This document shows, in pieces, positions 25,267-33,903 of a stretch of DNA of 64,000 nucleotides (positions are counted from its first letter, which is position 1; each line of letters starts with the position of its first letter). The notes beneath the pieces are model-generated. The model ran no database searches. It saw only the letters and a list, made by a program, of their open reading frames with translations, and was not told where the DNA came from. Origin of the DNA: Acidobacteriota bacterium (lineage in GTDB: Bacteria; Acidobacteriota; Terriglobia; Terriglobales; Acidobacteriaceae); assembly GCA_021813745.1 (NCBI GenBank), contig JAKAJO010000026.1:19822-83821 (forward strand). Reading direction: 5' to 3'. The position numbers were made by a program, and so were the translations under genes.

Positions 25267-26724
25267 ATGGCAAAAATTCTGGTAGTCGATGACGAAGCTG
25301 GAATGCGAAGAATTCTCGACGTCAACCTGCGCCGCGACGGGCATGTGGTGGTGCAGGCTGAGGGCGTCGCGCAGGCTCTGGAACTGCTGAAGCGCGAGGA
25401 CTTTGACGTGGTGTTGACAGACCAGAAGATGCCCGATGGCTCGGGACTCGACATCCTGCGCGCGGTGCATGCGGATGATCCCACCACGTCTGTCGTCTTT
25501 CTGACCGCTGTTGGGACGCTGGAACTAGCGGTGGAAAGCATGCGCCACGGCGCGTTTGACTTTCTCACCAAGCCGTTCGTCCCGGACGTGGTGCGGGCCG
25601 CCATTGGGCGCGCATCGGAGCGCACGGCGTTATTGCGTGAGAATGAAGCTCTGAAGACGACCGTGCGCAAGCTCGAAGGCGCAGATGAAATTCTGGGCCA
25701 GAGTGCCGGGATGTGCGCCGTACGTGAATTGATTGGCCGGGTTGCTCCCACCAATTCCACGGTGCTGATTACGGGTGAAACCGGGACGGGTAAGGAGCTT
25801 GTAGCCCGTGCCATCCACCGCAACAGCCTGCGAGCCTCAAAGCCCTTCATCGCGATTAACTGCGCGGCAGTGACCGAGACGCTTCTGGAAAGTGAGCTGT
25901 TCGGCCACGAGCGCGGCGCATTCACGGGTGCAGATAAGTCACGGTCAGGCCTGTTTGAGGCGGCGCACGAAGGCACGCTCTTTCTGGATGAAGTCGCAGA
26001 GATGTCGCCGGCAGCGCAAGCCAAGCTGCTGCGCGTGCTTGCCTCAGGTGAGATTCAGAGAGTCGGTTCAACGGTCACGCGCAAGGTGAATGTCAGAGTG
26101 CTCGCTGCGACACATCGCAATCTGAAGGAGCGGGTGCGCCAGGCTCTATTTCGCGAGGACCTTTATTACCGCCTCGCAGTCGTGCCCATACAGCTGGCGC
26201 CTTTGCGCGAGCGCCCGGAAGATCTGGAGGAGCTCTGCAGGTCGATGAGTCATCGGATTGCCGAAGAGATGAAAGTGCCAACACGCCAGATCAGTCAAGC
26301 TGCGCTCGAAAAGCTTGAGCATTATGAGTTTCCGGGCAACGTGCGGGAATTGCGAAATCTGCTGGAACGAGCCCTGATTCTGGGAAAGTCCCCGGAACTG
26401 GAACCGGAGGATTTCATTCTGCCTTCGAACGCATCCGCCCATACAAGCGGCGCCGGAAATGGCAAGGTGGAGGCGCTGGCGGCGCAGTTGCCCACCGATC
26501 TGGATTTGCGCGAGACCTTGATGCGTCTGGAGAGATGCCTGATTGCGCGATCGCTTGAACTGGCAAAAGGTGTTCAGGCCGAGGCGGCACGCCGGCTTGG
26601 ATTATCGCGCAGCGATCTGGGGTACAAGGTGGGAAAGTATCAACTCGGCGGGCTGGTAGCGGAGAGAAGCGCCAACGCTGCGATCGATCGGCCGCACCCT
26701 GAGCAGGCGTCGAGCATTTCCTGA
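25267..26724 (+). CDS. Sigma54-dependent NtrC-family response regulator
   Basis: A 485-residue enhancer-binding protein. The receiver domain is residues 1-120 (VDDEAGMRR; phospho-acceptor Asp about 52 in VVLTDQKMPDGSG; Lys in LTKPF). The AAA+ domain (about 145-375) has Walker A GETGTGKELVARAIH, the sigma54-contacting ESELFGHERGAFTGA loop, Walker B TLFLDEVAEM and the arginine-finger region FREDLYYRL. The C-terminal Fis-type HTH (about 425-470) contains AAARRLGLSRSDLGYKV. It is cognate to the kinase just upstream. As the only sigma54 activator in the window, it is the natural candidate for binding the TTTGAC/GTCAAA sites. Confidence 0.95.
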   Translation: MAKILVVDDEAGMRRILDVNLRRDGHVVVQAEGVAQALELLKREDFDVVLTDQKMPDGSGLDILRAVHADDPTTSVVFLTAVGTLELAVESMRHGAFDFLTKPFVPDVVRAAIGRASERTALLRENEALKTTVRKLEGADEILGQSAGMCAVRELIGRVAPTNSTVLITGETGTGKELVARAIHRNSLRASKPFIAINCAAVTETLLESELFGHERGAFTGADKSRSGLFEAAHEGTLFLDEVAEMSPAAQAKLLRVLASGEIQRVGSTVTRKVNVRVLAATHRNLKERVRQALFREDLYYRLAVVPIQLAPLRERPEDLEELCRSMSHRIAEEMKVPTRQISQAALEKLEHYEFPGNVRELRNLLERALILGKSPELEPEDFILPSNASAHTSGAGNGKVEALAAQLPTDLDLRETLMRLERCLIARSLELAKGVQAEAARRLGLSRSDLGYKVGKYQLGGLVAERSANAAIDRPHPEQASSIS

Positions 26725-26794
26725 CTCTAAAACGGGCCTGCGCCGCGGGACACAGGTTGGAAAGCCTCGCGAAGTCCACGCAAATCGGCAACAA

Positions 26795-26832
26795 AAAAGC
26801 TCCTCAGATCCTGACTGGACTGAGGAGCTTTT
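26795..26832. terminator. Bidirectional intrinsic terminator
   Basis: AAAAGCTCCTCAG and CTGAGGAGCTTTT form a perfect 13-bp stem around a 12-base loop, with an A-run on the left and a T-run on the right. It sits between the convergent genes ending at 26724 (+) and 26865 (-). Confidence 0.9.
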
Positions 26833-26864
26833 CAATTGGAGATTGTGCAAGTCCTGGAGAGGCT

Positions 26865-27386
26865 TCAACGCGTGAAGTGAACGTAGTTGCGGCCTTCGTA
26901 GAGTCGAAAGCCGCCGTTAGGATCGGCCTGAACCTGCAATGGTGTGGGCCGCTTGATGGCCTCATCTGTGGCGTAGGTCGTCGTGAGCACTTCGTGAGCG
27001 CCGATATCGGTGACAAGAAATTTGTTGCCGCCAATAAAGCCGATGCCCCATGCACCGGCTGGCAGGGTCTTGCCGTCAAACTTGAGCGGGACTTCCGTCA
27101 GCAGGTACGCCTGATACTTTGAAGCCACATCACTCGAATAACCGCTGGTGTCCACGAGAGTGGCAAGCATGTAATAACCGTCAGCGAACTTGACGCCGCC
27201 GGAGTTTCGCATTTGTACGCTGGCCGACTGCGCCTTGTAGTAGACCGCCGGCGGAAGCATTTTCTGTGCCTCGGATGCTTTCAAGACCGTGTCATTCCCG
27301 GCCGCCAGTGTAGTCCCCGGAATCGCCATCAGCCCAATGGCCAGCGCTCCCGTCCCGATCCACTTTGCAAATGATTGCAACCGCAT
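26865..27386 (-). CDS. Exported protein of unknown function
   Basis: A 173-residue protein with a signal peptide (IGTGALAIGLMAIPGTTLAA). The mature protein is beta-rich: ASEAQKMLPPAVYYKAQSAS, a GYYMLATLVDTSGYSSDVAS segment, a YQAYLLTEVPLKFDGKTLPA hairpin, and AWGIGFIGGNKFLVTDIGAH. AAGGGGGGTTGAACA precedes the ATG. It is divergent from larE, with 98 bases between them. I recognise no named domain; similar small exported proteins occur widely in Acidobacteriota. Confidence 0.75.
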   Translation of the reverse strand: MRLQSFAKWIGTGALAIGLMAIPGTTLAAGNDTVLKASEAQKMLPPAVYYKAQSASVQMRNSGGVKFADGYYMLATLVDTSGYSSDVASKYQAYLLTEVPLKFDGKTLPAGAWGIGFIGGNKFLVTDIGAHEVLTTTYATDEAIKRPTPLQVQADPNGGFRLYEGRNYVHFTR

Positions 27387-27484
27387 TGTTCAACCCCCCT
27401 TGCAGATTCAGAATGCGATTGGAGTATATCGCAGAAGCGCTGCATCCGGCTTGTTTGCCATCGAGCGCGGCGTATAATCGCGCT

Positions 27485-28381
27485 ATGGCGGCGATGGCTC
27501 AGTCGATGATGATTGCTGACACGACGGCGGAAAAGATGCAGAAGCTGGAAGGACGGCTGCAAGCATTGGGCGGCCTGATGGTCGCTTACTCCGGCGGTGT
27601 GGATTCTGCATTCCTTGCGGCCACGGCCCATCGTGTCCTGGGCGAGCGGATGCTGGCCGTGCTGGCTGATTCACCAAGCCTGGCGCGGCGCGACATGCAG
27701 CAGGCATGTGCGTTTGCCGAAGGGCTGGGCATGCAGTTGCGCGTGATCCAGACTGAAGAGCTGGAAAAGCCTGAGTACGCGCGCAACGACGCGAACCGCT
27801 GCTTCCACTGCAAGACGGAGTTGTTCGACGGGATGCGTGCGCTGGGTGCAGAACTTGGCTTTTCGCATATTGCCTACGGGATGAATGCCGATGATCGGCT
27901 CGATTACAGGCCGGGGCAGCGCGCGGCGGAGGAGCATGAAGTGCTGGCTCCGCTGGCCGAAGTGGGACTGACGAAGGCGGAAATTCGGGCGCTTGCGAAG
28001 GAAGCCGGCTACACGCTGTGGGACCGGCCCGCCGCGCCGTGCCTGTCGTCGCGCGTGGAATATGGCCGTGCCGTGACGCGCGAGGTGCTGGAACAGGTGG
28101 AACGCGGCGAAGAGAGCCTGCGGCAGCTAGGCTTTCGGGAGTTCCGTGTGCGCCATCACGGCGAGCTGGCGCGCGTGGAGATTTCGCGTTCGGAACTGCC
28201 GCGTGCGCTGACTCTTGCAATGATGGATGCCATAACTGCGGCGCTGCGCGCGGCGGGCTTTAAATACGTCACCCTGGACTGCGCGGGGTTCCGTTCGGGA
28301 TCGCTGAATGAGATGCTGAGCCGCGAGGAGATGCAGAGCACTCTGATCCCGGCGGAGACACTGACGAGACGCGGGACCTAG
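27485..28381 (+). CDS. larE: ATP-dependent sacrificial sulfur transferase LarE
   Basis: A 298-residue PP-loop enzyme that adenylates the carboxylates of the pyridinium dicarboxylate precursor and donates sulfur to build the nickel-pincer nucleotide cofactor. The PP-loop SGGVDS is at residues 36-41. RPAAPCLSSRVEYG contains Cys 186 at the position of the sacrificial Cys of lactobacillar LarE, whose protein loses that sulfur. A second pair, RCFHC (Cys 106/109), is also visible, so an iron-sulfur-based catalytic variant is possible. The frame is open upstream to 27365, but the ATG at 27485 fits the family. larC starts 23 bases downstream. Confidence 0.92.
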   Translation: MAAMAQSMMIADTTAEKMQKLEGRLQALGGLMVAYSGGVDSAFLAATAHRVLGERMLAVLADSPSLARRDMQQACAFAEGLGMQLRVIQTEELEKPEYARNDANRCFHCKTELFDGMRALGAELGFSHIAYGMNADDRLDYRPGQRAAEEHEVLAPLAEVGLTKAEIRALAKEAGYTLWDRPAAPCLSSRVEYGRAVTREVLEQVERGEESLRQLGFREFRVRHHGELARVEISRSELPRALTLAMMDAITAALRAAGFKYVTLDCAGFRSGSLNEMLSREEMQSTLIPAETLTRRGT

Positions 28382-28404
28382 CCGACGATTTAGAATCAGC
28401 CTCG

Positions 28405-29757
28405 ATGCGAATTGGATATCTGGAGTGTTTTTCCGGCATCAGCGGCGACATGCTGCTGGGTGCGCTTGTCGATGCGGGCGTGGACTTTGCGCGACTGCGC
28501 GAGACGGCTTTGGCATTGGACGTGGGCGCGGACCTTGTCTTGCGCCAAGTGATGCGCGGCGGAATGACCGCGACCAAGGTGGACGTGTTGACGCCGGAGA
28601 ACCGGGCGGTCCACGAGCACCCTCATCAAGAGCCGCATGAACATGCGCACCACGAGCCTCATACCCACGGTCACGAGCATGGGTACAGTCATGCGCACAG
28701 CCATGAGGAACACGCGCATCACGCGAATGGTGAACACACGGCGCACAAGCACGAGCACTCTCACGCGCATCACCGGTCGCTTTCGACGATTCTCGCCATC
28801 ATTGCACGGGCGCCGCTGGCGGATGCCGTGAAGGCGCAGGCGACGCGGGCCTTCCAACTGCTGGGCGAGGCAGAGGCCGCAATTCACAACATCCCTGTCG
28901 AAACGGTGCACTTTCATGAAGTGGGTGCCGTGGACACGATTGTGGACATCGTCTGCGCCGCGCAGGGATGTGCAGAGCTGGGCGTGGACCGTTGGATGGC
29001 ATCGTCCTTGAACGTGGGCAGCGGGACCGTGAAGTGCGACCATGGCACGTTGCCGGTGCCTGCTCCGGCAACGCTGGCGCTGCTGAGCGATGCGCCGGTG
29101 TATGCGGCAGGTGCGCCGATGGAGCGAGTCACGCCGACGGGCGCGGCGTTGCTGCGCATGTTGGATGTGCACTACGGAGCGCTGCCGGCGATGCGCGTGA
29201 AGGCCACGGGCTATGGCGCGGGAGGACGCGACACGCCGGGGCAGCCGAATCTGCTGCGGCTGCTGGTGGGCGAAGCGGCGGATGAGGCCGGACGCGAGGA
29301 GCCGATCGCTGTGATGGAAGCGGTGATGGATGACGCGAGCCCGCAACTGCTGGCCTATGTGAGTGAACTCCTGTTGGAAGCTGGCGCGTGGGATGTCTAT
29401 CGCACCCCGGTGCAGATGAAGAAAGGCCGCAGCGGTATTCAGATGACGGTGCTGTGCAAGCCGGAGCTGGTTCCGGCGCTGCGCGAGGTGATGCTGCGCG
29501 AGACGACAACGATCGGGCTGCACTGGCGCGTGGAGCAGAAGGCGTCGCTGGCACGGGAGTTTACGCCCGTGCAGACGCGGTGGGGGCCGGTGCAGATGAA
29601 GATTGCGCGTTGGGCCAGTGGCGAAGTGGCAAATGTGTCGGCGGAGTTTGAGGATTGCAAGCGGCTGGCGAAGGAGCACGGCGTGCCGCTGAAGCGCGTG
29701 ATGCAGGAGGCCATGCTCGTGTGTGTGGCCGAGACAGAGAAGGAGAAGCGCGGATGA
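28405..29757 (+). CDS. larC: Nickel-inserting LarC protein with a His-rich segment
   Basis: A 450-residue protein that inserts Ni into the pincer cofactor, a CTP-dependent cyclometallase in this family. The N-terminus MRIGYLECFSGISGDMLLGAL is diagnostic. Residues 70-123 hold about 24 His residues in HxH-type repeats, a probable nickel store or chelator. Further family landmarks are VHFHEVGAVDTIVD, NVGSGTVKCDHG, PAPATLALLSD and MKKGRSGIQM. The gene is one uninterrupted frame, unlike lactobacillar larC, which needs a programmed frameshift. Its stop overlaps larB by 4 bases. Confidence 0.95.
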   Translation: MRIGYLECFSGISGDMLLGALVDAGVDFARLRETALALDVGADLVLRQVMRGGMTATKVDVLTPENRAVHEHPHQEPHEHAHHEPHTHGHEHGYSHAHSHEEHAHHANGEHTAHKHEHSHAHHRSLSTILAIIARAPLADAVKAQATRAFQLLGEAEAAIHNIPVETVHFHEVGAVDTIVDIVCAAQGCAELGVDRWMASSLNVGSGTVKCDHGTLPVPAPATLALLSDAPVYAAGAPMERVTPTGAALLRMLDVHYGALPAMRVKATGYGAGGRDTPGQPNLLRLLVGEAADEAGREEPIAVMEAVMDDASPQLLAYVSELLLEAGAWDVYRTPVQMKKGRSGIQMTVLCKPELVPALREVMLRETTTIGLHWRVEQKASLAREFTPVQTRWGPVQMKIARWASGEVANVSAEFEDCKRLAKEHGVPLKRVMQEAMLVCVAETEKEKRG

Positions 29758-30500
29758 ACCGGATGCAGATTGAAGCTCTGCTGCACGAGGTGCGCGAAGG
29801 GCGCACGGGCGTGGAAGCCGCGCTGGAGCGGCTGCGCGATCTTCCGTTTGAAGATCTTGGCTTTGCGAAAGTGGATCATCATCGGGCGCTGCGAACCGGT
29901 ATGCCCGAGGTCATCTTTGCCCAGGGCAAGACGCCGGAACAGGTCGCGCAGATCTTTGCGCGCATGGCAGCGGCAGGCGGCAATGTGCTCGCAACGCGGG
30001 CTTCGCGCGAGGCCTGTGAAGCGGTTCTTGCGATCGAGCCGCGGGCGACGAGCCATCCTCTGGCTCGCGCAATTACTCTCGCCCAGGCGCCGACACCTCC
30101 GGGCAAGGGAACCATTTGCGTGGTGTGTGCGGGAACGAGTGATCTGCCGGTGGCAGAAGAGGCTGCGATTACGGCGCGGCTGATGGGCAACACGGTGGAT
30201 CTGATTGCCGATGTGGGCGTTGCGGGGATTCACCGGCTGCTGGCGCAGAAGGAGGCGCTGCAGCAGGCGCGAGTGCTGGTGGTGTGCGCTGGAATGGAAG
30301 GTGCGCTGCCAACAGCGGTGGCCGGGCTGGTGCATGGGCCTGTAATCGCCGTGCCGACGAGTATTGGCTACGGTGCGTCGCTGGGCGGCATTGCGGCGCT
30401 GCTTGGAATGTTGAACTCCTGCGCACCCAATGTCACCGTAGTGAATATCGACAACGGGTTTGGCGCGGCGTGCGTCGCGTCGCTGATCAATCACGCATAA
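29754..30500 (+). CDS. larB: Nickel-pincer cofactor biosynthesis protein LarB
   Basis: A 248-residue carboxylase/hydrolase that starts the pathway by carboxylating the nicotinate ring of nicotinic acid adenine dinucleotide. The PurE-like C-terminal half shows VVCAGTSDLPVAEEAAITAR, VADVGVAG-type spacing (DLIADVGVAGIHRLL), VVCAGMEGALPTAVAGL, VPTSIGYGASLGGIAALLGM and the end NIDNGFGAA. The ATG at 29754 overlaps the larC stop (ATGA). The order larE-larC-larB is compact. No lactate racemase gene (larA) is adjacent. Confidence 0.95.
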   Translation: MNRMQIEALLHEVREGRTGVEAALERLRDLPFEDLGFAKVDHHRALRTGMPEVIFAQGKTPEQVAQIFARMAAAGGNVLATRASREACEAVLAIEPRATSHPLARAITLAQAPTPPGKGTICVVCAGTSDLPVAEEAAITARLMGNTVDLIADVGVAGIHRLLAQKEALQQARVLVVCAGMEGALPTAVAGLVHGPVIAVPTSIGYGASLGGIAALLGMLNSCAPNVTVVNIDNGFGAACVASLINHA

Positions 30501-30642
30501 CAGGGCTGCACAAGGCACAGCCGTGATTGCGGGGTCCGGACGGCTGTGATTGAATGACTGAAGCACGTCGAGAGAACGTTTACTGTGGTGAATTTCAGAT
30601 GGAACGGTCATGGATGGGCACCACTGCAGAGAGGTAAAGGGA

Positions 30643-32490
30643 ATGAAGTATTCGCGTAGAAGCTTTCTGAAGACGAGTGCCGCCGTTGCCGCGGGCGCAT
30701 GGGCTGGGCGGCGTGCACGTGGCGCAACGGCAGCGGAGCACAAGCCGATGATTGAGCCGGCGTTGGAGCAGTTTGGCTATGGCGAGGTGACTCTGCTGGA
30801 GGGCCCGTTGCGCGCGCAATTTGACCGGAACCATGCGTTCTACCTGGCGCTGGACGAAGATTCGCTTCTGAAGCCGTATCGCCAGCGGGCCGGGTTGCCG
30901 GCGCCGGGCGAGGATATGGGCGGCTGGTACAGCTGGCAGCCGTTGAGCGACCTTAATAAGCATCCCAATAACGGCTTTGTGCCCGGCCACAGCTTTGGGC
31001 AGTATCTCTCAGGGTTGGCGAGGGACTATGCGGCCACGGGCGATCCGGCAACGAAGCAAAAAGTGCATCGGCTGGTGGAGGGGTTTGGGCCTGCGATTAC
31101 GTCGAATTTCTGGCGTGAGTACCGCTTGCCCGCTTACACCTACGACAAGATTTCGGTTGGGATGATCGATGCGCACGAGTTTGCAGGCGCGCCGCTGGCC
31201 TTCAAGGCGCTGGATGCAGCGCTGGATTCGGTGAAGGAACATCTGCCGCCGGGGCCGCTGTCGCGCGCGGAGCAGATTGCGCGGCCGCACACGGATATTT
31301 CCTTCTGCTGGGATGAGCCGTACACGCTGCCGGAGAACCAGTTTCTTGCATGGCAGCGCGGCGCGGGAAGCCGCTATCGCGATCTGGCGATCCACTACCT
31401 CGCCGATAGTTGGTACTGGGATCCGCTGGCGGCCGGTGAGAATGTGCTGCCGGGGAAACATGCCTACAGCCATGTGAACGCGATGAGCAGCGCGATGCAG
31501 GCGTACTTTGTGCTGGGGAACGAAAAATATCTGCGCGCTGCGAAAAACGGCTTTGAATTTGTGCGAACGACACAGAGTTTTGCAACGGGTGGCTGGGGAC
31601 CGAACGAGGAGTTTCGCAAGCCGGGCAGCGGCGACATGGGCGAGAGCCTGACGAAGACACATGCGAGCTTTGAGACGCCGTGCGGATCGTACGGACACTT
31701 CAAGATTACGCGGTATCTGCTGCGGACAACCAAGGACAGCCGCTATGGCGACAGCATGGAGCGTGTGCTCTACAACTGCATTCTGGGCGCGCTGCCGATT
31801 CAGAAAGACGGCTACGGCTTCTACTACTCCGATTACAACAACGATGGGACAAAGGTGTATCACCCGCAGACGTGGCACTGCTGCACGGGGACGTTCTCGG
31901 AGATTACGGCGGACTACGGGATCAGCGCATATTTCCACGATGCATCGGGCGTGTATGTCAATCTCTATGTGCCGTCGCGCGTGACGTGGCAGCGCGGTGG
32001 CGCGCGGGTGACGCTGACGCAGCGGACGGCGTATCCGCATGAGCCGACGACGACGCTGGAGATTGGAACGGATCGGGAGACGGCGTTTCCGGTGTATCTA
32101 CGGATTCCGGCATGGGCCGGTGCGAAGACGACGATTGCGGTGAATGGCAAGCGCGTGATGGCCGGACCGGAGCCTGGTAAATTTGTGCGTGTGGAGAGGA
32201 CCTGGAAGAGCGGCGACCGCATCGAGATTGAGTTTGAGATGGCGACGGCGCTGGAAGCCGTGGACCCACAGCATCCTGACCTGGTGGCCGCAGTGCATGG
32301 GCCGCTGGCGCTTTTTGCCGTCGGGGAGATCCCTGCGACGGTGCGGCGGGCAGACTTGCTGGCGGCGACGCAGGTGGCGAAGGACTCGACCGACTGGCAG
32401 ATGAAGACAGACGCGGGCGTGCTGACGCTGCGACCTTTTGCGGCGATCGAGAAGGAGAAGTACCGGCTGTATCTGCAGACGCAGGGTTGA
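30643..32490 (+). CDS. Tat-exported GH127/DUF1680-family glycoside hydrolase
   Basis: A 615-residue protein with a twin-arginine signal (MKYSRRSFLKTSAAVAAGAWAG). The (alpha/alpha)6-barrel core carries motifs typical of GH127 beta-L-arabinofuranosidases: GHSFGQYLSGLARDYAATGD, AYSHVNAMSS, FETPCGSYGHFK and WHCCTGTFSEI. Candidate metal-thiolate and catalytic residues are Glu 344, Cys 347, Cys 413 and Cys 414, matching the Glu/Cys-zinc centre known in the family, though the E-T-P-C spacing is one longer than in HypBA1. A beta-sandwich C-terminal domain follows. AGGTAAAGGGA precedes the ATG at 30643. It sits 142 bases after larB, and co-transcription is uncertain. Confidence 0.88.
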   Translation: MKYSRRSFLKTSAAVAAGAWAGRRARGATAAEHKPMIEPALEQFGYGEVTLLEGPLRAQFDRNHAFYLALDEDSLLKPYRQRAGLPAPGEDMGGWYSWQPLSDLNKHPNNGFVPGHSFGQYLSGLARDYAATGDPATKQKVHRLVEGFGPAITSNFWREYRLPAYTYDKISVGMIDAHEFAGAPLAFKALDAALDSVKEHLPPGPLSRAEQIARPHTDISFCWDEPYTLPENQFLAWQRGAGSRYRDLAIHYLADSWYWDPLAAGENVLPGKHAYSHVNAMSSAMQAYFVLGNEKYLRAAKNGFEFVRTTQSFATGGWGPNEEFRKPGSGDMGESLTKTHASFETPCGSYGHFKITRYLLRTTKDSRYGDSMERVLYNCILGALPIQKDGYGFYYSDYNNDGTKVYHPQTWHCCTGTFSEITADYGISAYFHDASGVYVNLYVPSRVTWQRGGARVTLTQRTAYPHEPTTTLEIGTDRETAFPVYLRIPAWAGAKTTIAVNGKRVMAGPEPGKFVRVERTWKSGDRIEIEFEMATALEAVDPQHPDLVAAVHGPLALFAVGEIPATVRRADLLAATQVAKDSTDWQMKTDAGVLTLRPFAAIEKEKYRLYLQTQG

Positions 32491-32506
32491 GGATGCGGAA
32501 GGTAAC

Positions 32507-32538
32507 AGGAAGGCCGGAGTCAACGCTCCGGCCTTCCT
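32507..32538. terminator. Hairpin terminator between convergent genes
   Basis: AGGAAGGCCGGAG and CTCCGGCCTTCCT form a perfect 13-bp stem around a TCAACG loop, followed by a short pyrimidine tract. It sits between the GH127 gene (+) and the aldo/keto reductase gene (-). Confidence 0.8.
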
Positions 32539-32560
32539 CTTGCTGGCGTGTTGACGCGCT

Positions 32561-33634
32561 TCAGGGTCTTTCGTAGAAGCGGAAGAAGAGCGACGGCTTG
32601 GCAACGGGCTCGGCTCTCGCGACCAGCTCAGCCTGCTGGCTCTTGTTGAGCGGAGTGAACGCACGAGCGAGGTGCACATTCTCTTCGAGCTGGGCGATGG
32701 TGTCGCAGCCGATGATGACGGTGCTGACGGGGCGCGAGAGGGTGTAGTACATGGCCTCGCGCATGGTGAGCGTGCCGGGCGTGGGCGCGGGGACCATGCC
32801 TTCCCACATGTGGGCCTGCACGGCAAGGGGCTGTGGGGTCCAGTTGGACAGCAGGCGGCCGCGGCCGGGAATCTTCATCCCGATGATGCCCATCTGCTTT
32901 TCAACGGCGAGGGGCAGCAGCTCCTGATTGAAGCTGTAGTGGTGCGGATCGGCGGCATTCATGGCCATGAGGATGGTGTCAAAGGGATAGCGCTTGATGC
33001 CTTCGATGAGCGCATCGGGGCGGTAATGGCCGGTGATGCCAAGATAGCGGACGACCTTCTGCTGCTGCATCTCGATGAGGGCTTCCATGGCGCCGCCCTT
33101 GGCGAAGACCTCGTTGATGTCGGTCATTGTGCCGATGTCGTGCAGTTGCCACAGGTCCACATGGTCGGTCTGCAGCAATTGCAGCGACTTCTCAATCATC
33201 CGCATGGAGCCGTCGCGCGTGCGCTCCTTGGTCTTCGTTGCCAGAAATGCTTCATTGCGGCGCTTCGCCATGACCTTGCCGACGTACTGCTCGCTCCAGC
33301 GCTCGGGGCCGCCGTAGATGGAGGAGGTGTCAATGTAGTTGACGCCGAGATCGAGGGCGCGCTCGATGATGGGCACGGCGACGTCGAAGTTGTTGGGCTT
33401 TTCGAGCGAGGCCTGGCCGCCGAGCGAGAAGATGCCTACCTTGTAGCCGGTCTTGCCCAGGTTGCGCGTGGGCATGGCCTCGGGGGTGCGGGGGTTGGAG
33501 GGCAGTGCAGGCAGCGCTTTGTTTGCGGTGTCGGCAAAGATTGAGGGCGTGAGCAGTGCGGCGGTAACGGCGCCGCCGGCTTTCAGGAAATTGCGGCGCG
33601 CCTGCTGGCGGGCGGATGGCTGCTTGTCGCTCAT
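32561..33634 (-). CDS. Tat-exported aldo/keto reductase
   Basis: A 357-residue NADPH-type TIM-barrel oxidoreductase with a twin-arginine-like leader (ARRNFLKAGGAVTAALLTPS). The AKR signature and catalytic tetrad are visible: GVNYIDTSSIYGGPERWSE (Asp and Tyr), FLATKTKERTRDGS (Lys) and DLWQLHDIGT (His). Cofactor-binding segments include KVVRYLGITGHYRPD and VIIGCDTIAQLEENV. It is convergent with the GH127 gene; both are predicted to be exported by Tat, so a joint role in sugar processing in the periplasm is possible but unproven. Length is somewhat above the usual 320 because of the leader. Confidence 0.9.
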   Translation of the reverse strand: MSDKQPSARQQARRNFLKAGGAVTAALLTPSIFADTANKALPALPSNPRTPEAMPTRNLGKTGYKVGIFSLGGQASLEKPNNFDVAVPIIERALDLGVNYIDTSSIYGGPERWSEQYVGKVMAKRRNEAFLATKTKERTRDGSMRMIEKSLQLLQTDHVDLWQLHDIGTMTDINEVFAKGGAMEALIEMQQQKVVRYLGITGHYRPDALIEGIKRYPFDTILMAMNAADPHHYSFNQELLPLAVEKQMGIIGMKIPGRGRLLSNWTPQPLAVQAHMWEGMVPAPTPGTLTMREAMYYTLSRPVSTVIIGCDTIAQLEENVHLARAFTPLNKSQQAELVARAEPVAKPSLFFRFYERP

Positions 33635-33903
33635 GGCTGTTGCTCCCTATCGTGCCGGGGCGTTGGCCGGCGGAATTTCACGCGCTATCATGATAAACCC
33701 GTGGCATCTGCGGAGGCGTGCGGCTGCGATGGGCCTGCTGCCCGGCGTTTCAGCCCTCAGCTCGCAGCATGGCGGTGATGCCCTTGGCCCTGCTTGTGCA
33801 GGTATCATCGATGGCGCCCACGGCAAACCGCCAACGGGTTGCGAAATCCTGTGGAACCACTGCGACGAGCCGGTCCATAATGATCCTTACTCCGAGGTGG
33901 AAG

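Noticed and set aside
28600..28780. Short repeated CAC/CAT units resembling a CRISPR or satellite
   Set aside because: They are codons of the His-rich part of LarC, with no repeat-spacer structure.
28396..29679. A 427-codon minus-strand frame over larC
   Set aside because: His/Arg-rich translation caused by the His-repeat on the plus strand; larC is unambiguous.
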